A stretch of DNA of 53,893 bases from an uncultured Lachnospiraceae bacterium (GTDB taxonomy: Bacteria; Bacillota; Clostridia; Lachnospirales; Lachnospiraceae): positions 1 through 53,893 of the forward strand of contig CAMBLG010000015.1 in the NCBI GenBank assembly GCA_945868435.1. Direction: 5' to 3'. Position numbers and translations under genes: made by a program. Numbering within the stretch: the stretch's first letter is position 1; each line of letters opens with the position of its first letter. A model generated the notes under the pieces. That model was given only the letters and a program-made list of their open reading frames with translations, did no database searches and was not told the DNA's origin. Below, one piece after another: positions 1-7,907 of this stretch.

Positions 1-32
1 CCTGGGCATGTTCGGGACTTGCACCCGTTAGA

Positions 33-49
33 GCGCGCCCATGGCGCGC
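33..49. repeat. GC-rich palindrome near the window edge
   Basis: A 7-bp perfect inverted repeat, GCGCGCC with GGCGCGC around a CAT loop. No T-run follows on either strand, so it is not a clear terminator. It lies beyond the 3' end of the neighbouring minus-strand gene; what it belongs to lies outside the window. I see no gene in bases 1-60. Confidence 0.35.
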
Positions 50-55
50 GAACTA

Positions 56-87
56 GAAAAAGCTCCACCTGCCAAGCAGATGAAGCT
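56..87 (-). terminator. Rho-independent terminator of the PatB-type aminotransferase gene
   Basis: Read on the minus strand, AGCTTCATCTGC and GCAGGTGGAGCT form a 12-bp stem with G-U pairs and a 3-base loop, followed by TTTTT. It begins 28 bases after the stop codon. Confidence 0.85.
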
Positions 88-114
88 CTCCTAATCCGAT
101 TCCATTTTCTTTTT

Positions 115-1281
115 CTATCTCTGCTGCCAGGCTTTCACGCTTCCCGCCAGCCGGTCCATGCCATCCTTCACCAGCGCACGCCGGGTCGCTACATTCAAGC
201 GCATGAAACCATCTCCGTTGGTTCCGTAGGCGCGCCCGGACGCCAGATACAGCCCACTGTCCTCCCGGATAAAACGGTAAAAGGCATTGGAATCCTCCGT
301 CAGGGCACGACAATCCAGCCACATCAGATAGGTGGCTTCCGACGCTACCGGACGGATTTGCGGAATATTCTCCTTCAGATACTCCGTCACGTAGCGCTTG
401 TTTTCCTCCACATACTCCCGCAGTTCATCCAGCCACGCCTCCCCATGGGAAAAAGCGGCAATGGTTGCACACATGGCAAAAGCATTTGGTTCTGCCACTT
501 CATCCGTGTTGAGCTGCCGCCACATCTTATGGCGGAGCTGCGGATTCGCGGCAAAAACAGCCGCGGTCTGGATTCCCGCCAGATTAAAGGTCTTGGTGGG
601 TGCGATACAGGTCACACTGATGTTCCTGCAGGTCTCATTCACAAAAGCAAAGGGCACATATTCTTTGCCCGGTGCTGTCAGGTCGCAGTGAATCTCATCA
701 GAAATTACGGTAACGCCATAATTTGAACATAGTTCACCAACCCTGGCAAGGGTTTCTTTGTCCCATATTTTACCGACTGGATTGTGTGGATTGCACAGGA
801 TCATCAAGGTCGTCTGTGGATCCGAAAGCTGTTTCTCCAGCTTATCCCAATCCATGGTATACTCATTTCCGTCATACAGCAGATGGTTTTCCACGATCAC
901 TCTTCCGTTGTTGCGAATGCTGTTGAAGAAAATATTGTAACCCGGTGTCTGCACCACTACCTTCTCCGCCGGTGTCGTCAGCTTGCGCACCGCACTGGAG
1001 ATGGCCGGCACAACCCCCGTGGTAAACACCAGCCAGTTGGGATGGATTTCAAAATTGTGCCGCTTTTTCCACCAGTTCACATAGCTCTCTTCCCATTCTT
1101 TTGGCATGATGGAATAGCCGAATACTCCCTGAGCCGCCCGCTGCATCAGCGCCTCCGTCACCTCCGGCACCGTCTCAAAGTCCATGTCTGCCACCCACAT
1201 GGGAAGCTCCCGCTGTGGCACATCCCATTTGAGAGAACCGGTTCCTCTCCGCTCCACTACTTTATCGAAATTATAGGTCAT
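115..1281 (-). CDS. patB: MalY/PatB-family PLP-dependent aminotransferase (cystathionine beta-lyase type)
   Basis: A cytosolic fold-type I PLP enzyme. MalY/PatB proteins cleave C-S bonds in cystathionine or cysteine conjugates, giving pyruvate, ammonia and a thiol, and feed methionine metabolism. Residues seen: the cofactor-binding SDEIHCDL near 194-201, the Schiff-base lysine in TKTFNLAGIQ near 230, and an N-terminal WVADMDF typical of the group. The length of 388 residues is normal. The start is the ATG at 1281, nine bases after AAGGAG; an upstream in-frame ATG at 1314 has no such site. The gene lies 83 bp downstream of the GH127 gene but has its own promoter-like sequence and terminator. 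Substrate within the family cannot be told from sequence alone. Confidence 0.88.
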   Translation of the reverse strand: MTYNFDKVVERRGTGSLKWDVPQRELPMWVADMDFETVPEVTEALMQRAAQGVFGYSIMPKEWEESYVNWWKKRHNFEIHPNWLVFTTGVVPAISSAVRKLTTPAEKVVVQTPGYNIFFNSIRNNGRVIVENHLLYDGNEYTMDWDKLEKQLSDPQTTLMILCNPHNPVGKIWDKETLARVGELCSNYGVTVISDEIHCDLTAPGKEYVPFAFVNETCRNISVTCIAPTKTFNLAGIQTAAVFAANPQLRHKMWRQLNTDEVAEPNAFAMCATIAAFSHGEAWLDELREYVEENKRYVTEYLKENIPQIRPVASEATYLMWLDCRALTEDSNAFYRFIREDSGLYLASGRAYGTNGDGFMRLNVATRRALVKDGMDRLAGSVKAWQQR

Positions 1282-1312
1282 ATCGTCACGCTCCTTGTTT
1301 CCCAAAAAATTC

Positions 1313-1318
1313 ATTATA
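1313..1318 (-). promoter_or_regulatory. Extended -10 promoter element for the PatB-type gene
   Basis: On the minus strand TATAAT is preceded by TGG, an extended -10, 31 bases before the ATG. No good -35 hexamer is visible 16-18 bases upstream. Confidence 0.5.
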
Positions 1319-1364
1319 CCATTTCAATACACATAGTATAGCGGATTCTTTATCAAATTACAAT

Positions 1365-3323
1365 TTATTCTCCCCGTGCCGGCATCCACACCCGCATCTG
1401 ATTCTCCCCCCGGTTACCCCAGGTATAATACGGCACAGCAACCGCCGTACACGGAAGGTGCTTCGGCTGCTCCATGGAATACAATTCGTTCCCCGTCACA
1501 GTTCGGACCGCTTCTGCCTCTAGAACAACCGTACCTCCCAAGAGTGTTTTATCATAAGGGCGAACCGTAATCTTTCCATCCTCAACCAAAGAAAGGGACA
1601 GCACATCATTCTCGTTATCTTTCCCCTCAAAGCAATAGACCAACGGCCCCCGCATGACTGTCACACATCCACTGAGCCGCGGAACCTTTGTGTTCGGGTA
1701 CACATAATAAGGAGCGTCATACAGCATGAGGGAAAGCGCATCCCCGGTCTGTACCGGAACATACAGGTATCCCTTCTGCAGCGTGAGCGTCCGTCCGTCT
1801 GCCTTCCAGCTTCCGTCGCCATCCGGGATACTGACGCTTTTTCCATTGAGAAGAAGGCTGTTCTTCCTGCTCCAGCCAGGGATACGGAGTGCCAGTGTCT
1901 TACCGCCTGCAAGCACACGGTAGGAAATCTCAAATTCGTACGGATAGCCGGTCTCACAGGCGATGTGCAGCCCGTTCTCAAAAGAGACCTCTCCATCTAT
2001 AAACAGATGACAAAAAGCAGTGCCCTCGTTTTCTCCATAGGCGTATTTTCCGATGGAGGACAGGGTACGAGCCACATTTGGCGGGCAGCAGGCACAGGAG
2101 TACCACTTCGGACGCTGAGTCAGGTCGTGCTTATGGGTTACGGCCTCACCGGAGATTCCCGGAACAATTTCCAGCGGATTCACGTAGAAAAAGCGTTTTC
2201 CATCTAACTGCATTCCGGCTAACACTGTGTTGTAAAGCGCGCGTTCCATCACATCAGAATAACGTCTGTCCGTCTCTTTTTCCAGCATCCTGGATGCAAA
2301 GAACATCAGCCCGATGGACGCACATGTCTCCGCGTATGCGGTATCCCCCGGCAAATCATAGTCCTTGGTAAACGCCTCCCCCTGCACTGTGGAACCAATG
2401 CCGCCGGTTACGTACATGCGCTTTTTTGTGATGCTGTTCCAGAGAGTCCTGCAAGCTTCAAACAACGCTTCATCATCGGTCTCCGTTGCCACGTCTGCCA
2501 TTCCGGTATAGAGATAGACCGCCCGCACCGCATGGCCCACCGCATCCTTCTGCTTTCTCACCGGCGCATAGAACTGTCCGTACTCCTTATCCTCAAAATG
2601 ATTGCCCCAGATGGTCCAGTCACGCCTTTTTGCCTCCTTCTCATAGAAATCAGCATCCACGCCCCGGACATCCACAAAGTGCTTGGCCAGTTCCAGACAT
2701 TTCGGGTCCTTTGTCAGACGGTACATTTTCATCAGAGCAAGCTCCACCTCCGGATGTCCCGGATAGCCCGCGTTCCCTTCTTCAATGAATACATGATAAA
2801 TATGGGCTACGTTTTTCTGCATAACCTTTAAGAGCTTATCCTTCCCTGTGGATTCGTAATAAGCGCACGCCGCCTCCATCATATGTCCCGCACAATACAA
2901 TTCATGTGCCTCGTGGAGATCCTGCCAGCGGTGCTCCCGCTCCTTGATGGTAAAATAGGTATCCAGATAGCCGTCCTCATCCTGCGCCTCCGCAATCAGA
3001 TCAATGACGGCATCCACCGTAGCCTCTAGCTCTTTGTCCGGAAAAATGCTGAGAGAATATCCCGCCGCCTCAATCCACTTGGCTGCATCACTGTCCTGAA
3101 ATACCCAGCCGTAAAAGCCGTCGCCCGTATCCTCTCCGCGAAGGGCATGCCCGGCATTGATGAAATTCTGAATAACATGGCTTTTTTCCGTGTCCTCCGC
3201 CTCATCGCAGAGAACCGTATACTGATACGGGATGACGACATCCTTGATCAAGCGCTGGTAATGACCAATGAAGCCTCCCGCAGGTTTATATGCTTTCTGG
3301 TTGATCTGGTGTGATTGTTTCAT
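1365..3323 (-). CDS. GH127 beta-L-arabinofuranosidase
   Basis: A glycoside hydrolase of the HypBA1 type, which releases beta-L-arabinofuranose from arabinooligosaccharides. No signal peptide is visible, so it probably works in the cytosol on imported sugars. The family's metal-thiolate active site (one Glu and three Cys, with a Cys nucleophile) is recognisable: Glu and Cys in YAETCASIG in the middle of the protein and the paired Cys in CACCPPN about 80 residues later. The length of 652 residues suits the family. The start is the ATG at 3323, six bases after GGAGG; an in-frame ATG at 3356 lacks a site. It is divergent from an AraC regulator, which very likely controls it. Together with the two GH53 galactanases it points to breakdown of pectic arabinan/arabinogalactan side chains. 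Confidence 0.9.
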   Translation of the reverse strand: MKQSHQINQKAYKPAGGFIGHYQRLIKDVVIPYQYTVLCDEAEDTEKSHVIQNFINAGHALRGEDTGDGFYGWVFQDSDAAKWIEAAGYSLSIFPDKELEATVDAVIDLIAEAQDEDGYLDTYFTIKEREHRWQDLHEAHELYCAGHMMEAACAYYESTGKDKLLKVMQKNVAHIYHVFIEEGNAGYPGHPEVELALMKMYRLTKDPKCLELAKHFVDVRGVDADFYEKEAKRRDWTIWGNHFEDKEYGQFYAPVRKQKDAVGHAVRAVYLYTGMADVATETDDEALFEACRTLWNSITKKRMYVTGGIGSTVQGEAFTKDYDLPGDTAYAETCASIGLMFFASRMLEKETDRRYSDVMERALYNTVLAGMQLDGKRFFYVNPLEIVPGISGEAVTHKHDLTQRPKWYSCACCPPNVARTLSSIGKYAYGENEGTAFCHLFIDGEVSFENGLHIACETGYPYEFEISYRVLAGGKTLALRIPGWSRKNSLLLNGKSVSIPDGDGSWKADGRTLTLQKGYLYVPVQTGDALSLMLYDAPYYVYPNTKVPRLSGCVTVMRGPLVYCFEGKDNENDVLSLSLVEDGKITVRPYDKTLLGGTVVLEAEAVRTVTGNELYSMEQPKHLPCTAVAVPYYTWGNRGENQMRVWMPARGE

Positions 3324-3409
3324 GATTTTCCTCCTTGCTTTGTACGATATTTCCATGATTTATTTGAACCATTTGTTTTTGTTCCATTTATCCTAGTCTT
3401 TTGATGCTA

Positions 3410-3438
3410 TTGACATTTTGCCCCTGTATATGTATTAT
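3410..3438 (+). promoter_or_regulatory. Sigma-A promoter facing the AraC-family gene
   Basis: TTGACA at 3410-3415 and TATTAT at 3433-3438 are separated by exactly 17 bases. The overlapping TATAAT on the other strand (3434-3439) could be the -10 for the GH127 gene; it has no good -35, as expected of an activator-dependent promoter. The predicted leader of the AraC gene is about 220 bases. Confidence 0.7.
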
Positions 3439-3489
3439 ACTCCTATATTTTTCTATTTATATATCATATTTTCTTTTATATATGGACAA

Positions 3490-3578
3490 TTATCGTCAAT
3501 TGTTTTATATGTTTTATATGTTGTTTTACACGTGATGAATTTCACGACAGGTGGAGTTATCGCCAATCATTTTATACG
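3490..3578. promoter_or_regulatory. Pair of 22-bp direct repeats, candidate AraC-type operators
   Basis: The segments 3490-3511 and 3557-3578 match at 18 of 22 positions (shared TTATCG, CAAT and TTTTATA) and are 67 bp apart in the same orientation. AraC regulators typically bind direct repeats. Relative to the minus-strand -10 they lie about 60 and 130 bp upstream of the GH127 start site. Between them is a small palindrome, CGTGA-N6-TCACG at 3531-3546. Confidence 0.55.
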
Positions 3579-3667
3579 TCAGTTTTAGGGATGGCAGTTT
3601 TCGGATGATTCCACATGTTCTGTAACTGTCAGTACTGCCAGAAAAACAAACCAGCAAGGAGTAAGTC

Positions 3668-4528
3668 ATGCACGAACTGATTCTATGGAACAACAGTATG
3701 CCGGTCATCAATGGATGTGACAAATTGGTGGCACCGGAAGATTTTCTACACGCAGACCGCATTCTGGATTTTCATGTTCTGATATATGTTGTGGGGGGAG
3801 CAATCTATGTGACAGAGGATGATATAGACTACAACGTAGAAGCCGGCGGACTTTTGTTCTTAAAGGCCGGCGTCCATCACTACGGAAAATACAAGATTAG
3901 CCGGGGCACCCGCTGGCACTTTGTCCACTTTTATCTGGATTCTCCGATAGCCCACCCTGAAACAGTTTCCACCGGCATTGCAGTAAAAGAATATCATTTG
4001 ATTTCGGATTCCATGCCATTGCCCAAGCAACTGTTCCAATTGCAGGGCACCGACATCGAGCAACAAATTTTTGCCCTAACCGAGGCAGCCCACTCCGCAG
4101 ATGCAGGTCATCTATGGACGCAGAATGCACGTCTATTCGCACTGCTGTCAGACATCGGATTTTATAGCCAAACTGCAAATGCCTCTTCCCGCTCCGACTC
4201 TCGGTCCCTGTCTGTACGCATCTGTAATTATCTGAAAGATCATATGAACGAGCCCTTCCGGGCAGAGGATCTGGAAGCACATTTTTACTTGAGCTACAAA
4301 CACATGGCGGCAGTATTTAAGAAAGAGCAGGGGGTTACCATGCAGGCCTACCACAACATGCTTCGCATGGAGCAGGCCTGCCGCCTGCTTCAGACGACCC
4401 TTCTCTCCATCGGGGAAATTGCAGAGAAGCTGGGATTTTCGGATCTGCTGTATTTCAGCCGCTGCTTCCACAAATATTCCGGCATGAGTCCCAGTGCATA
4501 CCGGAAGGCAGTTCTATCTCATTATTGA
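3668..4528 (+). CDS. AraC-family transcriptional regulator with cupin sensor domain
   Basis: A one-component regulator of 286 residues. The N-terminal half (about 20-110) has a cupin-like sugar-sensing fold, with VVGGAIYVTEDD and a GVHHYGKYKI stretch. The C-terminal 100 residues form the double helix-turn-helix of AraC/XylS proteins; LSIGEIAEKLGFSD then YFSRCFHKYSGMSPSAYRK is the second motif. The start ATG follows AAGGAG by 6 bases. It is divergent from the GH127 arabinofuranosidase gene, so an arabinose-type inducer is a reasonable inference. It could also act on the galactanase genes elsewhere in the window. Confidence 0.9.
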   Translation: MHELILWNNSMPVINGCDKLVAPEDFLHADRILDFHVLIYVVGGAIYVTEDDIDYNVEAGGLLFLKAGVHHYGKYKISRGTRWHFVHFYLDSPIAHPETVSTGIAVKEYHLISDSMPLPKQLFQLQGTDIEQQIFALTEAAHSADAGHLWTQNARLFALLSDIGFYSQTANASSRSDSRSLSVRICNYLKDHMNEPFRAEDLEAHFYLSYKHMAAVFKKEQGVTMQAYHNMLRMEQACRLLQTTLLSIGEIAEKLGFSDLLYFSRCFHKYSGMSPSAYRKAVLSHY

Positions 4529-4531
4529 ATT

Positions 4532-4860
4532 GGGTCTCTCAGATCATTTTTTCTCCCAAGACCCGTGTAAGGCTGTTTCGGAATCATTCTGATTCCTATT
4601 TTCTTTCCTAATCTGCTGCCGCTCGGGTCTTACAGACCATTTTCTCCTCCAAGACCCGCGGCCGGCTGTTTCAGCACCATTCCGATTCCTATTTTCCTTT
4701 CTAATCTGCTGCCGCTCGGGTCTCTCAGACAGTTTTCTTCTCCAAGACCCGTGTCAGGCTGTTTCGATGCCATTTTGATTCCTATTTTTCTTCCTAATCT
4801 GCTTCCGCTCGGGTCTCTCACAACTTTTTTCTCCCAAAGACCCATGACGGCTCCTTCTCG
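4532..4860. repeat. Tandem stem-loop array A, four units with a 93-bp period
   Basis: The hexamer GGGTCT occurs at 4532, 4625, 4718 and 4811, exactly 93 bp apart. In each unit it pairs with AGACCC about 20 bases later (one unit has CAAAGACCC) around a T-rich loop, and the next hairpin is preceded by CTGCCGCTC or CTTCCGCTC. The linkers carry GATTCCTATTTT and CTAATCTGC. The same hairpin family, with a different linker and an 82-bp period, ends the window. Because 93 is divisible by 3, a repetitive reading frame is open on the minus strand, but it looks fortuitous. Confidence 0.9.
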
Positions 4861-4890
4861 CACGTTTCAAATCTAAACATCACCTTAAAA

Positions 4891-5104
4891 TTACTTTTTA
4901 ATAGTATTCAGAGCCCCTCCCATACATTCGCAAAAACAGCCCGTCTACCGGTCTGTCGCTTCTTCGAAGCTTTCTTTTTGCTCATATATGGGGCGGTGAC
5001 TCTATTCGAGCCACCTTACGAATAAGATAATCAGCCTCTTACATGCAAGCATGACGATTCTGCTTATCTTATTCTAAGGGGTTCTGAATAGTTACTTTTT
5101 AATA
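4891..5104. mobile_element. Small inverted-repeat element (MITE-like) between 13-bp direct repeats
   Basis: TTACTTTTTAATA occurs at 4891-4903 and again at 5092-5104. Just inside lie inverted repeats: TATTCAGAGCCCC at 4905-4917 and GGGGTTCTGAATA at 5078-5090, one mismatch. Inside the right half is a long hairpin: 5020-5034 pairs with 5060-5074 at 14 of 15 positions. The 188-bp core has no coding potential. This is the layout of a non-autonomous mobile element with target duplication, although a 13-bp duplication is long. Confidence 0.5.
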
Positions 5105-5110
5105 AAACAA

Positions 5111-5135
5111 GGGCACATGCGAACTGCATGTGCCC
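5111..5135 (-). terminator. Rho-independent terminator of the 223-residue protein gene
   Basis: GGGCACATGC and GCATGTGCCC form a perfect 10-bp stem with a 5-base loop. On the minus strand it is followed by TTGTTTTATT and lies 22 bases after the stop codon. Confidence 0.88.
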
Positions 5136-5157
5136 AAATCTCATCTTTTGATTCCAT

Positions 5158-5829
5158 CTACTGAACGGTTGTATCACTCTGTTCCTTCGAAGCGTAATAC
5201 TCTTCGAACTTCTTGTTTGCTGCCTCCAAAGTTTTCTGGCTGATGTCCGGAAGGTCCTGTCCCCAAGCCTTGGTAGCCTGCTTAAATCCCTTCTCCATGG
5301 CAGCCTGCATCTCCTTCATCTTGTCCACATCATCACCGGCAAGCGCGCTGGCAAAATCAAACAAACGCTCAGAAGTCTGCTTTACGCCATAATAACCATC
5401 TTCGGAAATATCCTTCTGCGCCTGCAGCTTGGTCTGTGCATCAACGGTAAAGTCACCCTTGGCCAGGAACTTCCACATGTCGGTGGCATTGGCATAGGAT
5501 GTTGCCTGTTCCGTCATCATCTTCTTAACGATGTCTGTAAGCTGCGCCTGTCTGGATGCTTCATCCGCCTTCAGCTGCTGAATTAATGCTGCGCGGTCCT
5601 CCTTGCTCATCTTGTTGACAGAGTATGGTGTCTTCGTTGTAGAATTCTCTGCATTCTCAGACTTCTCATAAACAACGCCTTCCGTGGCCGTCTTGTCCGT
5701 AACTGTGGTGGAAGCCTCTGCATTCACGCTCTCAGCCTCCGGCTGCTTTGCAGAAGAATCCACTTTGGAAGGGTTGTAGGAAGCATAAGATTCAACAGAT
5801 GCTACACCGTTCATTGTGTTTACACTCAT
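5158..5829 (-). CDS. Uncharacterised protein, C-terminal part resembling DUF5610
   Basis: A 223-residue protein without signal peptide or membrane segment. Residues 1-75 are low-complexity and rich in Ser, Thr, Ala and Glu. From about 80 on it is helical: a charged helix (MSKEDRAALIQQLKADEASR), then QTSERLFDFASALAGDD, EKGFKQATKAWG and LPDISQKTLEAANKKFEEYY. I believe this order (SERLFDFA, GF-x-QA, LPDIS-x-T) matches the uncharacterised DUF5610 family, but could not run the search. The start ATG has AAGGAGG six bases upstream. It is monocistronic, with its own terminator. Function unknown. Confidence 0.75.
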   Translation of the reverse strand: MSVNTMNGVASVESYASYNPSKVDSSAKQPEAESVNAEASTTVTDKTATEGVVYEKSENAENSTTKTPYSVNKMSKEDRAALIQQLKADEASRQAQLTDIVKKMMTEQATSYANATDMWKFLAKGDFTVDAQTKLQAQKDISEDGYYGVKQTSERLFDFASALAGDDVDKMKEMQAAMEKGFKQATKAWGQDLPDISQKTLEAANKKFEEYYASKEQSDTTVQ

Positions 5830-5935
5830 CTTCTCATCCTCCTTAAAACTATCCCTTATTCATCTTGTTGTATATACACTACTATATACCCTATCGACCA
5901 TTTTTTCAAATACTTTATAGCAGACTTACAGAAAA

Positions 5936-5969
5936 AAGACCGCTATAGGATACTCCCTATGGCGGTCTT
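5936..5969 (-). terminator. Rho-independent terminator of dapL
   Basis: AAGACCGCTATAGG pairs with CCTATGGCGGTCTT with one internal mismatch. On the minus strand the stem is followed by TTTT and lies about 24 bases after the dapL stop. Confidence 0.88.
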
Positions 5970-5992
5970 AAGGTTATTCAAATATGCAGTTC

Positions 5993-7207
5993 TTACAGTG
6001 CCTTAATGCGCTCCAGTGCACGAACCGTATTCTCATAGTTACCGAACGCAGTCAGACGGAAATATCCCTCTCCGCTTGGTCCGAAGCCTGATCCCGGAGT
6101 ACCGACCACATTGGCCTTCTCCAATAAGAAGTCAAAGAACTCCCAAGAGGTCATGCCTGATGGAGTCTTAAGCCAGATATATGGCGCATTCACACCGCCG
6201 AATACAGTGTAACCTGCTGCCGCGAGTCCTTCCTTAATGGTCTTGGCATTGTTCATATAATATGCCACCTGCTCCTTCAGCTGTGCCTTGCCCGCATCGG
6301 AATATACAGCTTCACCTGCACGCTGTACAATGTATGGTGCTCCGTTGAATTTGGTTCCGTGACGGCGAGCCCACATTGCATTTAAGGATACCTCACCACA
6401 CTTCAGATCCTTCGGAACTACTGTAAATCCAAGACGCACACCAGTAAATCCTGCATTCTTGGAGAAGCTGCGAAGCTCAATGGCACAGGTTCTCGCGCCC
6501 TCACACTCATAGATAGAGTGAGCTACATCGGACTCGCTGATGTATGCCTCATATGCGGCATCGTAAATGATGACTGCCCCAACCTTATTGGCATAATCCA
6601 CCCACTCCTGCAGCTGGCTCTTGGTCAGTGTGGTTCCGGTCGGATTGTTCGGCAGACACAGGTAGATCATGTCCGGTGTCTCCTTCGGGAACTCCGGTAC
6701 AAAGTTGTTCTCTGCGGTACATGGCATGTAGATGACGTCGCTCCAGGTCTCCTTCTCCTTATCGTAGGAGCCGGTGCGGCCTGCCATAACATTGGAATCC
6801 ACATACACCGGATAGACCGGATCACAAACTGCAATGCGGCTATTGGCAGAAAACAGTTCCTGAATATTGGCAGAATCACTCTTGGCTCCGTCGGATACAA
6901 AGATTTCATCCTCTGAGATATCACATCCTCTTGCGCGGTAATCATTGTCCGCAATTGCCTTTCTCAAGAAATCATATCCCAGATCCGGTGCGTAGCCACG
7001 GAAGGTCTCGGCATGTCCCATTTCATCCACGGCCTTGTGCATAGCCTCGATGATCGCCGGTGCGATGGGCTGTGTCACATCACCGATTCCAAGGCGGATG
7101 ATATTGGCATCCGGATTGGCTGCCTGATATGCATTGACTTTCTTCGCAATGGTGGAAAACAGGTAGCTTCCCGGTAATTTCTGATAGTTCTCATTGATCT
7201 GAAACAT
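5993..7207 (-). CDS. dapL: LL-diaminopimelate aminotransferase
   Basis: Converts tetrahydrodipicolinate to LL-2,6-diaminopimelate in one step with glutamate as amino donor, bypassing the DapD/C/E route to lysine and peptidoglycan; cytosolic. 404 residues, the usual length. Seen: N-terminal [10 protein letters not shown] and [10 protein letters not shown], the [12 protein letters not shown] substrate-loop region, LPNNPTGT, and the PLP lysine in [10 protein letters not shown]. These are hallmark DapL stretches. The start ATG has GAGAGG eight bases upstream. It has its own terminator and is not in an operon with other lysine genes here. Confidence 0.95.
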   Translation of the reverse strand: MFQINENYQKLPGSYLFSTIAKKVNAYQAANPDANIIRLGIGDVTQPIAPAIIEAMHKAVDEMGHAETFRGYAPDLGYDFLRKAIADNDYRARGCDISEDEIFVSDGAKSDSANIQELFSANSRIAVCDPVYPVYVDSNVMAGRTGSYDKEKETWSDVIYMPCTAENNFVPEFPKETPDMIYLCLPNNPTGTTLTKSQLQEWVDYANKVGAVIIYDAAYEAYISESDVAHSIYECEGARTCAIELRSFSKNAGFTGVRLGFTVVPKDLKCGEVSLNAMWARRHGTKFNGAPYIVQRAGEAVYSDAGKAQLKEQVAYYMNNAKTIKEGLAAAGYTVFGGVNAPYIWLKTPSGMTSWEFFDFLLEKANVVGTPGSGFGPSGEGYFRLTAFGNYENTVRALERIKAL

Positions 7208-7339
7208 AATATATCCTCTCTTTCATTTCTATAATCATAGCTATTTTCAACACGCTTTGCTAATGAGCATGTCGTTTTTTACGTTACAACTTTATCACGT
7301 TATTCTACCTATGTAAATAGATACTTCCGTGCAAAATGC

Positions 7340-7894
7340 TCAGCCTTCTCCCATAAGGCTTAAAATCATCTGGGAGACCTCCACAAGTCCGGTTCCATTG
7401 TCCATACTGCGCTTTTGGATATAGCGGTGCGCCTCCTCCTCGGAAAAACTGTTGCGTTCCATCAGAAGAAGCTTTGCCCGCTCGATCACCTGGCGGTCTG
7501 CCTCCGAGCGCTTCCGCGGAATGTTACGCATACGCTTTTTGCGCTGGCGTACCTGTCCTTCCATCATCTCCACTGTCTGAAGAAGCTCGTGCACCTTCAT
7601 AGGCATAGCCAGACAGACCAGATTCTCCACCTGCTTGTCCTGAATGGAGGACGCCGATGCCAAAAGCAGCATTTGAAAGCCCTCCGGCAGATACTCATAC
7701 AGCTCTGTGTACATCATGTCCACAAAGCGAGGACCACATACCACAATGCCGCCCTCCAAATCTCCCATACTGGCCAGGGCCTGCGCCCCGGTCGTACAGG
7801 AAGCCTGCACACTGTAACCGCTCTGCGCCAATATTTTTTTTACGTTTTGGGCAATTTCCTGCTTGGGAAATGCGACTACAATACTGCTGCTCAC
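7340..7894 (-). CDS. ANTAR-domain regulator with degenerate receiver domain, partner of glnA
   Basis: An RNA-binding antitermination-type regulator of 184 residues. Residues 1-115 resemble a response-regulator receiver, but the strand that normally ends in the phosphorylated Asp reads GGIVVCGPRF, so it is probably a pseudo-receiver. A basic coiled linker (RQRKKRMRNIPRKR) leads to the C-terminal ANTAR three-helix domain (SEADRQVIERAKLLLMERNSFSEEEAHRYIQKRSMD). I prefer the GTG at 7894, five bases after AGGTGAG, to the GTG at 7903, which overlaps that site. It starts 13 bases after the glnA stop, so the pair is one operon and the protein probably controls nitrogen genes by terminator readthrough. 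Confidence 0.88.
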   Translation of the reverse strand: MSSSIVVAFPKQEIAQNVKKILAQSGYSVQASCTTGAQALASMGDLEGGIVVCGPRFVDMMYTELYEYLPEGFQMLLLASASSIQDKQVENLVCLAMPMKVHELLQTVEMMEGQVRQRKKRMRNIPRKRSEADRQVIERAKLLLMERNSFSEEEAHRYIQKRSMDNGTGLVEVSQMILSLMGEG

Positions 7895-7907
7895 CGTTCT
7901 CACCTGA

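Noticed and set aside
4630..4863. Open reading frame with a 31-residue repeat on the minus strand
   Set aside because: It exists because the 93-bp repeat is a multiple of three; the related 82-bp array does not keep a frame, and no ribosome site precedes it.
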